Below, one piece after another: positions 24,320-36,300 of a stretch of DNA of 64,000 nt (its first letter is position 1; each line of letters begins with the position of its first letter). The position numbers and the translations under genes were made by a program. The DNA comes from Cristatella mucedo (taxonomy: Eukaryota; Bryozoa; Phylactolaemata; Cristatellidae), in assembly GCA_009760855.2 (NCBI GenBank), contig WPIO01000072.1, positions 852,501 to 916,500 on the forward strand, in the 5' to 3' direction. Under the pieces are notes generated by a model. That model did not search any database and had not been told where the DNA came from. It saw only the letters and a program-made list of their open reading frames with translations.

Positions 24320-27300
24320 AAATTGTGACTATCATTGCCGGTACAATTTCTTTTCCAATTAGCGTAGGAAAACGTGCATTAACCGGACTGATGGGATGTG
24401 CAGGAAAGAAAAGAGGAGAGAATTAGTAGTGTCGAATACGAAACGAGAGGTCTCTAAGTCTATGAGCTGTGATGAAAGATCCTTGGTGCTCGACCTGTAG
24501 TAGACTAACAGGAACTAGCTCCTTTTTGAAAATCATGTAGGTGAAAGTTTGCTCTCCTGCAAAGCTGAGGAGAAGTAATGAAAGCATATTGCCCTGACTA
24601 TGCCTTCCCTACATCGTTAAGAAATTAACCTTTTTTCAAATGTTGTCGGTGTAGGCTCAGAAATATCTAAACAAAGTAGCTAACCTGCCCAATGAGCTGC
24701 CCGATCTGTTCGCAAAAGGGATGGGGAGAGAGAAGTTCTTGAAAACCAAGCAGGGGTAGCTTGCCTCTTGCCTCCATTGCAGCGCTAAGTGGGCTTTGCG
24801 TGTCCAACTGCACCACAATTGGCGGTGCATAAATACCGGTATGTGGGAGAGTAGTCAGTAATCAACGGACAACCGGACGCAAACGAACTATGCGTGGCGC
24901 GGCTGAGGTGCTGGTCTAGTCCACCGTGCTTTATCTAGTTGCATTGGTCAACAATTCGCACAAAGACGTGAAAAATCTCTACTGTTGTAGTTAGTGTCCT
25001 TGGTATCTAGCCACTTTATGTTTATCAAGAAACCGTGTGCTCAAATGGATGACTTTTGTTGCTTATGCATGCATCATCGAGTTGTAATGCCAGTGCTTGC
25101 ATTTGTGACAGCCTAGTGCACTGCTGTTAATGCACCCGTCAACTGTTTTTTTGGGATAGGCTGTGGATACAGTGCTATTTTAAACGGCAAACCCAGTTAG
25201 CCTAACTTATTGCAGGTGTCTATTCTGCAGAAGCTCCTAGCGTACATATGCTTCCTTGAGCAAAAAGTTCTTCATTATAGTAAAGCACTGGGCATCGAAC
25301 CCCAGTATAAAAGGCGGTACCTGTCTGACTATATGGTTACCATGAAAGGTGAGTTGTCATTGCGAGTTTGGCAGGGTGCTGCATCAAAAGAAAACTGGTG
25401 AGCTAGACCTTACTCGGCTGCTTTCACCGTTATCAGCTCTGGACGACTTGCCGGATGACGAGCCACAGCCAGGCCTCGGCGCCTCTACCGCCTTAATGCG
25501 TCAGGATGCAGAGGACGATTTGTCAAACATGAATGAAGACAGTCTAGCCAGCTATGTGGGGCCCAGCGAGGTAAGCTGGTGAAAATTTTGCTCCCGGTGC
25601 TAAGAATCTTATGGTGAGCTTTTTCGGGTGATGTTGCTTAGATTTAGTTTTTGCCTTTTAGTTTTCGATTTCTTCGACTTTACCAGTGGCCGTGGAAAGG
25701 GTTTGTTTTGCTGTAACATCCTTAGCATCCTTTGAGGCATCTAAGAATTGGTCCGTGATTGAACGTCACTTGCATATTATTGGACCTCCATAAAACTCAG
25801 TAAAGTAACCGTTGGAAATAAATGCATTTGTGTTAAGTTGAGTTTAAATGATTTGCATTCTAAAAAATGTGCTCACGCATTCTACCTCTTCAACTGGATG
25901 TGTTGACATTTTGGCTCATCCACCTATTCGAAAAGTTATTTTGCAAACCCTGATTGTAGGAAGCTGCGAAAGCGACCCTAATCTTGGTAGAAAATGGCTA
26001 CTTCTCGGTAGGCAGCAACCAGGCCAGTATTGAATATTTTCATGGCGATGAATTAATGGTAAGACCAGCTTTGATTCGCATCTGAATTCTTAGTCAATAT
26101 CAGTTGCCACCAGCGCTGAAGCTCAGTCCTTCTGCCACTCGGACAAGCGCTGCCATCGGAATTTAGTAAGCAGCTGCAAGTGGTCGCACATACTACTAAG
26201 CTTTTATTCGCAGCCAGATATCATGCAGACGGCTGCCTTAGCTACGCTGGCGGCTAGTAACCTGCATGTTAGTTATGATCGTCAGCAGCTGTTATCGCTT
26301 CGTCGTCGTAGATCAAGTACATTCCTAGATATTATTGTTGTTGCTAAGATTCGTGAACTATGCATTAACAAAAGCAAAGCACTTCAGAACTGCCGAGGTG
26401 GCCGGAACCGCCAGCGGCCACTCGTTGGGCAGGAACTGCGAGCTGAGTACCTGCTCGTTTGGTATTCCTAGCATTGTCTAGAACCGCTCAGCACGCTCCA
26501 CCACAAGCGCTCCACCACAAGCGTCACTGTGAATCTCTCTAACTTAGTGGTCATCAGGCCTGTGATAACTCCATCTGCCTGACTTAACGCTTGCCTTTGG
26601 AATGCTCGCTCAATGTGCAATAAATCTCTGGTAGTAAGCGACCCTATTTCTGAAAATGACCTCGACCTGCTTGCCCTAACTGAAACTTGGCTAAATTCGG
26701 TAAACTGTCTGACAATTAAAGACGCTAACCAGACTGGTTTCTTATTCTTTCACACCCCTAGATTAATCAAAACTGGAGGTGGAGTTGTTCTTATCGTTCA
26801 CTCGAAATTCAGCTTCAAGTCATTTGCAGTACCCTCGAAGCAGTCTTTTGAATAGATTGTCTTGGTCTCACCCAAAAACAAGCTACCGCTGGTGGCAGTA
26901 GTCTATAGCCCACCAGGTACCAAATCCTCCTTTATCTCAGATTTATCCGATCTCTTTTTGATTCTGTGTGCAAGAAATCGATCCTTCTTCGTTATGGGTT
27001 ATTTCAAGATTAACTTTGATAACTTATCTGACGCCGTCAGCACTGAATTTCGTGCATTGACTGACTCATTGTCTCTTGTGGCTCATGTGCATGGCCCTAC
27101 TCACATCAAGGGTCACACAATCGACCAACTTTTCTCATACAACTGCACTTTGTCATCATCAATTATTACCAAATCCTGCTTATCTGACCACATGCAGATC
27201 TCATTCAGTCTACAGTATGTGCCTGCCTCCTCCTTATCTAAAATAACCTGTGAATCTCGAAACCTCAAGATCCTTGACATCGATGCGATCCACTCGAAAA

Positions 27301-30300
27301 TATCTGCCTTACCTCTGCTGCTCAGTCCGCCCTCCAATCTGTCATCATTATTAGATTGCTAGAACACAACACTAGCTGACAAGCTCGACGAATTTGCAGC
27401 TCTGACTAAGTGCACTGTGCGCCCTCACCCAGACGGCCTATGGTTTACCACAGACATTAGCCTAGCTAGGTCTACTAAGCACAAGCTTAAAAAAGCAAAC
27501 AAAAGATCAGGACTCACTGTCCATCGACAGGTATACCAGGACTACTATAGGTCGTACCAATCGATTTTAGCAAAGACTAAGTCTAGCTTCTATAAAAACA
27601 CTATTGAATCACAGATGCACAATCCAGAAATGCTGATGTCGACAATCAACCATCTCCTCAACCACTCCCAGATTAGCTCCTTACCTGATGATCCTTGTGA
27701 TGATCTAGCCGGTCGCTTCTTTCGATTCTTTGTGCAGAAGATAGACAAGATCAGGGAGTCCATCCCTGCGATGGCAACATCCCCCCCTTAGAATGCTGTC
27801 CTCGATTCCTAGCTGCACCTTAATTTCTACGTTTAAGCAGGTTTCTACTGATCTTGTCTTGAAGTTCATATCCCAATTAAGAATGTTTTGTCGCTCACTT
27901 TTAGGTCTCTTCATTCTATGGCTCCAGCCTATCTTTCAGAGATACTACCCCATCAGGCAAAGCATCGTACCACTCGCTTTTCGGAATCCAACAGTCTAGA
28001 AATACCTCGTACAAACCTTAAATCCTTTGGAGACCGTGCATTTAGCTCGTATGCTCCCATAGCCTGGAACTCCCTCCCGACCTGCATCAGAACATCCCCT
28101 GACCTGACCACATTTAAAAGAAACTTAAAAACATACCTATTTAGGACAGCATTTAGTGGGTCCTTGTGATTCGTCCTCGATGTGCTTATGCGTGCTGACA
28201 CTGTTCATGCTGCCACTAACCACATTTGCATGCTGACCCAGTGCATGTAACCCCTAACCATGTTATTCATTTTGTTTGTTTTTCAAGCATGATTTTACTT
28301 ACTATTCTATTGCGTATCACTTTGCAGCAAATGTAAAGCGCCTAGAAAGAGATTAAGTTCTCTGAGGGCGCTTTATCAAGTGCAATATTATTATTATTAT
28401 TATTATAATGCAATAAGTCTTTTGGACCTATTCCCACTGTCCTGCTCCTATGTTGCGTTGATCTGCTGCTTCTAGGCATAACTAACATCATTAATATGTC
28501 ATTAGCCTCAGGTCATGTCCCAGCACCTTTCAGAAAAGCTGTAGTCAGGCCACTTATCAAGAAAACGACACTGAACCAAGAGAACTTGAGCAACTACCGC
28601 CCAGTCTCCCTTCTACCATACCTATCAAAGACATGAACGAGTCGAGGTGGACCAGCTGAACTCATATATTGAAACTTCAAACCTTGCTAGTAAGTTCCCG
28701 TCTGGCTTCAGAGCTAATCACTCCACAGAATCAGGATTGCTTAGGGTGTACACGACGACCTACTTAGGAATGCAGACATGGGTAGAGTATCTCTGCTTGT
28801 TTTGCTCGATCTTTCGGCGGCTTTTGATACTATCAATCACAAAGTTCTTCTAGAGCACCTCTCATCTCGCCTGGGCATCACTGGCACTGCTCTGCAATGG
28901 TTAAGATCGTATCTCCGTGGGAGACTCCAGATATTGACTTGAATGGACAAAGATCATCAGAGGTACCTCTGAAATATGGGGTACCTCAGGGCTCCATGCT
29001 AGGTCCGGTTCTTTTCACGGTTTATACTCACCCTCTTGCCGATGGGATTGCTAAACACAATCTAGGCTTTCACTTCTATGCAGATGACACTCAGTTGTAC
29101 CTTTGCTTTTATCCCTCCCAGCCTTCGAGCACCTCAAATTCTGTCAACTCCCTTGCTGCATGTATTGATGAAATTCACACATGGATGGCAGCAAATCTTC
29201 TAAAACAAAACGATGATAAAACTAACTTACTAGTTATGGGCAAACCCAGTGTGCGACAGAAATTAGAAAGGCTGACGTTGAAAACTGGCTCAGGTAGCAT
29301 ATCTCCTGTTGAATCAGCTCGAAATCTATGTGTTATGTTCCAAAGTGACCTCTCGTTAGACGGCCACATCAGCTCCGCAGTCAAATCTGCCTATTTTCAG
29401 CTACATAACATTGCTAAAATTCGGGCTTGTTAAGATAAGGATACCACGTCCAAGTTGGTCCATGCATTCGTGACATCCCGTCTCGACTTCTGCAACTCAC
29501 TGCTTGCTGACCTACCGGCATGTGCAATCAGAAGCTTACAGCTGGTGCAAAACTCTGCAGCTAGGCTTGTCTGTCGTGAGCCTCGCAGTTGCCACATTAA
29601 ACGACTTCTCGCCGAACTGCACTCACTACCAGTCAAGCAACGGATCGACTTCAAGGTTTTGTCGCTCACTTTTAGGTCACTTCATTCTTTGGCTCCAGCC
29701 TATTTTTCAGATCTACTCCCCCACCAGGCCAAGCATCGTACCATCCGCTTTTCGGAATCCAACAGTTTACCAATACCTCGTACAAAGCTCAAATCCTTTG
29801 GAGACCGTGCATTTAGTTCGTATGCTCCCAAAGCCTGGAACTCCCTCCCGACTTGCGTCAGAACATCCACTGACTTGACCACATTTAAAAAGAACTTAAA
29901 AACACACCTATTTAGAACAGCATTTAGTGGGTCCCTGTGATTCGTCCTTCATGTGCTTATGCATGCTGACACTGTGTATGCTGCCACTAACCACACTTGC
30001 ATGTTGACCTTGTGCATGTCACCCCTAACCATGTTATTCATGTTGTTATCAAGCATGATATTATTCACCATTCAATCGCGTTTCCCTTTTCAGCAAATGT
30101 GAAGTGCCTAGAAAGAGATTTGAGTTCTGTGATGGCACTTTATCAAGTGTATTATTATTTTTATCTATAACATTTGAAAAATGTAATGTATCTCCATCAG
30201 TAACTCCACGAAGTCATAAAGACAATGTGGGTGTTACGCAGGAGAGTTTTGTATAGCGCACTCACAGCCTAAGCGGCTTTCGGCACGCATTCGGTAGCCA

Positions 30301-33300
30301 ACAGACTTCGTCTCACGCAACAACGAGAAAGTGGGAAGCATAGCAGAGTTAGGAGAGCAGTTGAGGTAGTGAGTAGCATAGAAGTAGCAGTTCAGGACCG
30401 CTGAAAAAGATATGCCATAGTCGGCAGTTGGAGAGTAGATGTCGTTGCGTAAGAACATGTCACTTCGTATATTCCAGACCGTTGAATTTTTTTACTCAGC
30501 CACCAATGAAGCATACAGCTAATAGTATTCACTAAAGTTTGAAGCCGATCCTACCCGCAAGCTAAGCCAGCAAAAACCCAGAGATCTGCTGGGTTATTTA
30601 CTAGATAAGCCCTGTATGAGTTCATGCAAATTCAGTTCCTGTTCCCAGATGTGTTTGTCGTTGGTTCCCTTCCGAGTAATGAGTTTTGAATGCAGATTTG
30701 AGAATCGATGTCTTCCTATAAAGTGTTGACAATCACTTAAAGAGCTCTGATCATTTTAACACATTAACTGAGCGATGGTGGGAGAGCCAGCCATTATATA
30801 CATGCGAATTCAAGCACCTACACATATGAAAGGCTACGCCATTGACCATGTGTTCTCTATGGATATGTATTGTCACTACTTTTTGCACATTTGATCGTAT
30901 GCAGATTTTTATTCTCTCTGGAATGTGTTTCTGTCGGGGTATCTAAAATTACGCATGAATCAAGAAACCTTAGGTCTCTTGACATTGATGCCATTTACCA
31001 TTCGGGACCGTGAGAGCCCAGAAAGTTGGCTCTTCACGGCCGAGGCTGTGGGTTCGAATCCTGCCGTAGACAATCCTTCATGGCCACCTGCAAGCGGCGG
31101 TGATTGGCGTTAAGGCTCTTTTACCGCTACATGAGCACACTGCCTGTGCACTTGCTTCACTGAGTCATAGTAGTTCCATCACGGACATCAATGCAGCACC
31201 ATCTTGCCTCGTAATAGAAGTGTACCGTCTTGCCCAGTGACGGAAAGACTTTCTCACTTTAATTAGTAGAGATGTAAATGAGGCTGTTAAAGCAGCTGGT
31301 ATTTTTGGATGACCGTCCTACCGACGTTACGTCCTTGTTGCAATGGTACAGCACAATCCTAGCCAGCATGGAGATTAATTAGCACATCTGACTTAGCGAC
31401 AGATCCGTCCCGTCCAGACACCGTTTGATTTACAGCTAGCAGTAAAAGGCAAGGAGTACTAAACGTAGACTTGAAAATTTCTCAAAAATGTGTGACTCTG
31501 CCTACCGCTTGGTATTAGTGGATTATTTTGAGCTGTATTAATAATAATAATGCACTTGATAAAGCGCCCTCAGAGAACTTAATCTCTCTCTAGGCGCTTT
31601 ACATTTGCTGGAAAGGGAAATGCAATTGAATGATGAGTAAAATCATGCTTGATAAACCAGTTTGATAATTCAAAGTCCAATTTTTTTTATCCAATTAATT
31701 TTATAGAGAAATAGTCATTTCATAGAGAAATCAGTTCAACAATAAATAAATAGAATGTTATGGTCGACTATCGACCATCTACCTAAACACCCACAAAAAG
31801 TACGCTGCCCTCTGATTCCAGTGACGCTTGGTAGAGCATTTCTACATATTTTTAATAAGATGGAATGGATTAGGGACTAGATTCTCCCTTACCGTCCCCA
31901 GGCACTATAACCCCACATCTCTCTTCTCTTCTTATTTCACTTCATTTACACCTGTCTATATTGAATTCAATAAAGGCTTAAAACCAGTACTAATCCTGTT
32001 GAAATAGATTGCCTTATGAAGTAATTCGACCCGGTGCTTCCAACCTTAACAGTATATGTAAGGTTAGGTATAGGTATGTCAATGGTTACTCCGTGATCTG
32101 TTCTATCTGGAGACGCTGTTCGGGCTACTTATTAAACAGCCGAGCCCAGATCACAAGAACCTGGTTAAATTTCGTCCAGGCTCCCTCTCTCGTATGTGTA
32201 TGCATTGAGAGAAATAAAGATTGAGTCTCGTTTACCGCTCACGTCTGCCCTCGTGTCTTCGTGAGACTCCACACGAACAGCCGCCGCCCACTGTTGACAC
32301 AACATCCCTTCTACCCTTCTTATCCAAGACACTTGAACCGTGGTTGCCTAGCGGCTGAACGATTATATCTCTTCATCAGGTCTTGGTTGCAAGTTTCAAT
32401 TCGGATATAGATCTGACCACTCCACAGAGACTGCTCTGCTCTGTTTTACAATTACCTTAGCAGCACTCATCACGTAGAGGCCTTTCGGCTAGTTTTGCTT
32501 GATAGCTCAGCAGCATTTGACACAGTCGACCACCAGATCATTCTAAAGAGCCTCTCGACACACCTGAGTAGAGCTACAGTGTGTTAAGTCTTACCTCGGC
32601 GAGGATTCAGAGTCCGGTGTCAATTGCTGCCATCATCCGAAGAGCCCCAACTACGGGGTACCTCAGAGGTTGGTCTTAGGCTCCCTTCTTTTCACAGTCT
32701 ATGCCCTTCATCTAGCTATTGTCATCATTAAAACGTGGCTGCCATTTCTATGCCGACAACCCCCAGCTCTGCCTGTCCTTTAACCCTTCAAAGCCTTGCT
32801 CCGAATCCGACTCACCCAATTCCTTTGCAGCCTTTATCTATGATATTTGCATTTGGATGTCACTAATTTCCTGAGCTTAACGGCAACAAGAGTAAAATAA
32901 TGGTTATTCTTGTAGCTTAGCATCGCCCTCGGGATTGGTTGATCTAGCTTTGTTCCAGAAACCTCTGCTGGTAGTCAAGGCAGGCGTGCTGTTCTGTAAT
33001 GACAGCATTAGATGATCACATCGCCTCCTGTCACATCACCACTGTCAAGTCGGCCCATAGTCAGGTGAAGAAGATAGCAAAGATCAGGCCTGGTTAGACA
33101 AGAGTGTGAAAAAGAGTGCGACAGCAAAACCAGGTCATGCGTTTTCGACATAGCGTCTAGATTGATGCAATTTGCTTTATTCGGGGCTCCTGGTCTGAGT
33201 CCTTAATAAAGTGTAACTAGCGAGGGTCTGTCATCAATGGGTAGCTGCCTCATCACACCATTTTTGTCTGAGCTTTGCTTGCTTCATATCAAGCATAGAA

Positions 33301-36300
33301 TCGACTGCAAAATCCTCTCATTTGTTTACAGGCTGCTTCACTTGCCTTTACCAGTCTACGTACCCACCTCCTTGCCATTCTAGCGTGCTCTTGCATCACC
33401 CACCCCTCGGCAGTTGTTTCGTTGTTCCTCGAGAAAAGTTAAAATTTTCTGGTGAGCATGCCTTCTATTCGTATGTATCAAAAGTCTGGAACTTGCTTTC
33501 GACTTCGGTCACTATCTGCAATCACTTTGCATCAATAAATTATCAGATAAAGACGTATCTGTTCTGCTTAGCTTTTCCAGCGTCTCGATGAACATGTCTT
33601 TTTGTTTTGTGTACTTTGCAAGCTTACCTGTGCATAATCCAGCGAACGTTACTAACCAGGCGGCCCTATTAACCGTTGGCCATGAGGATCTTCTTGGGTG
33701 CTTTTGCATGCTTGTCTAAGCACGATACTTTGCATATCATTAAACCTTGGTTGCCACTTCTCGTGCAGTGAGTTGTGAAGTGCCTGGATAGAGATTTGTT
33801 TCTCCGAGGCTGCTCTGCAAACGACTTATAATCTCTCTTAATAATAATAATTATTTTTATCTGAGCACTCACTTCGCCCAATCGCGTTATGCAGACAGGT
33901 TTCCTGCCACGACTGCCTGTACAGCTATGTGCAAGAGCTGCATGCCTGTATCCCCGATGGTCAATTTCTCCTGGCTTTGCAGTGAGGCAAACTAGTTTCC
34001 CAATGTATTCCAGCATACTTTGTTGGCTGAATCTGCTTCACAGCCATTGTGCCGGACGATTTCACCTTGACCTGCAGTGCATCACTGACTGACTCAGGAC
34101 ACTAGCTATTCTTGGAGCTGCAGACCACAGCTGATTGGCTGTACCTAGGCCAATAGACCCCTGCCAGGGCCACACCAGCTACGGCTGATCAGGGCTGATC
34201 AGAGCGTTATCAGGAAGAAAAGCCAGTAGTCTTAAGATTAATATGCATGATGGCTTGCTCAGCCAATAGTAATCATTTAAGACTACTATATATTGGACCT
34301 GTTTGTCGCTTGTTCTTTGTCCGTATTTGGATACGGTCCACGTATTAAACTACGGTAATTTTCTCGACCATTGACTGGTGAATGGCTTCACGGCAGCACT
34401 GCATCTCACATACCTTTCTTAGCTTCAACTTAACTTCTTTATCGAGCAACAATCCTAGTAAGTAGCACAGGACTCTTACGTCTTCGACTGGCCAAACTTT
34501 TGAAGTTGCCACTGGCGTCGCTAGCAAAGTGCTCGTTTAATTTAAAGCAGCAAACGTAGGATGCTCTTGCAGTAAACAGTGCTCAACATACTCATGTACG
34601 TGCCGAGAGTTTCGAGATCATTCCTCAGGAATGCACGTCGTTCTGCTCCGATCCGTAGGCTGCATCGCCAAGCATCGACGTCTCGCACCGTTTGACCGAG
34701 ATGGTGCTTTCTCGCTGTTGCCGGTTACCTAGTTCTGTTTCTAGTTGTCTGGCGCTGTTGCCAGATGCTTTAAGGGACTCTGGATACTCAGCGATTCGCG
34801 AACCCTGGCGCCCAGCTAGTGGTGCCCTGCTACTTTTGCAGGACACCAAGTACGAGCTGGTGTATGCAGATGCTGCTGCTGGCAAGACAGACGTTTCGAA
34901 TGTCACAAATGAAGAGGGCCAAATGCACATGGAGGTGGTGAAGCATGACGGCGACAGCTACGGATTCGGAAACCCGCTATCCGCCACCTTCGATCTGATC
35001 CACGGTAGGAATGAAAGGATGATAATAATAAGAATAATAATAATACTAAAAATAAAAATGATAATAATAACACACTTGATAAAGCACCCTCAGAGAACTC
35101 AATCTCTTTCTAGGTGCTTTACATATGCTTCAATGGAGACGTGATTGAATGGTTAGTAGTAGCGTGCTCAATAAACAACAAGAATAACACGGTTAGGGGT
35201 GACATGCACACGGTCAGCATGCAAGTGTGGTTAGTGGCACCATGCACAGTCCAATAAATATTAATAATAATAGTGCATTTGATATAGCGCCCTAAGAGAA
35301 CTCAGTCTCTTTCTTGGCACTTTACATCTGCTGCAAAGGAGGCACCATCATTAATGCATGAATGAGCGTTTATAGCATGTATTGTATCAAGCCATCTGCA
35401 AGCTGTGCGTGAGTGCACACAATCCATCCGCAGGCTGTGGAGCAGCCCTCTGCGAACAGGCTGGGTGAGGTAACCTCGACATCAGAGAGCCACCTCAAGG
35501 ATCTAGAGATCTCTTTCCGGCTGCTTGACCTATTGCACTCACTGACTTAAACTACCTCGAGCTGTGAGATTCTCGTGTTCTGAAGTAGCCCATGCTGACA
35601 TGCTTGGTTTTGTACTACACTTTTCTTTAGCAATTTCCATCTGCTTCACTCAGATAAAAGTGCTGGCATAGATATGCCTCTTGGACGAGTCTGTTTATGG
35701 AGAGCTGGACGAGTCTGTTTGCCCTTTTTTCAGCTGTCAAGCAAGAACCGCTGTCTGGTAGAGCTGCCGAGCTAGACTTGGGCACTGCTAGTGGAGCTCA
35801 GGTTAACACTTCGTCGGTGCTAAGAGCTGTGCCTGATAGCACGGCGATCTCAGAGGAGAAGCCTGTTCTGGTACTGAGAGATGGTCGCTGTCCATCCTGG
35901 ATGAATGGTCTCATGATGTTCACTCAGATGAGAAGAAGCGACCTCATCAAGTAAGTAAATTCAACGAAACCACTGCTGCACAGCGCTGCTCGGAGCTTGG
36001 ATGCACGGCTAGGCAGACGAGAGGCAGCACCGGGTGAGAAACGGGGAATATCGGAATATCGGAGATGCAAAGAGAAATTGAGATAATATTAGATGTGTAT
36101 ATATACTAGATATTCATATATTCACATTCGTGTAAATGCAAAAGTCGGTGTGCATAGCTGCTTCGGTACCTATAGATAAATATACGATGGCACTCAGCGG
36201 GGCAAGGGGCTAGAATGATTAAGCGAGACTAATTCTCAATGAACTTCTCCTCCCTCTCTGCTCGACTCACCTCTACCCACCACTAAGTATAATAAGCAAG

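Larger units (their letters stand above)
21698..25215. other. Gene 1 intron 3
   Basis: Holds a LINE-A copy (23008-23628), the TC arrays (24186-24317) and otherwise unrecognised sequence. Confidence 0.6.
26165..30157 (+). mobile_element. LINE-A, longest copy (outer), interrupted by another LINE-A
   Basis: The order is ORF2 N-terminus ([26 protein letters not shown]), AP-endonuclease domain, linker, RT palm with [12 protein letters not shown] near 29090, thumb, C-terminal domain, hairpin and (ATT)n-type tail near 30150. It is interrupted at 27886-28406 by a younger truncated copy. The exact 5' end is not visible; upstream sequence is unrecognised. It lies in intron 5 of gene 1, on the same strand. 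Confidence 0.85.

Noticed and set aside
24175-24426. Ser/Leu-repeat frame
   Set aside because: Translation of the (TC)n array; no splice or domain support.
25349-25374. A 26-base intron between gene 1 exons 4 and 5
   Set aside because: Phase does not fit and the length is implausible; the acceptor at 25436 gives an 88-base intron with correct phase.
31900-32290. Solo LTR suggested by AATAAA and a CA-ending stretch
   Set aside because: No partner LTR, primer-binding site or polypurine tract was found.
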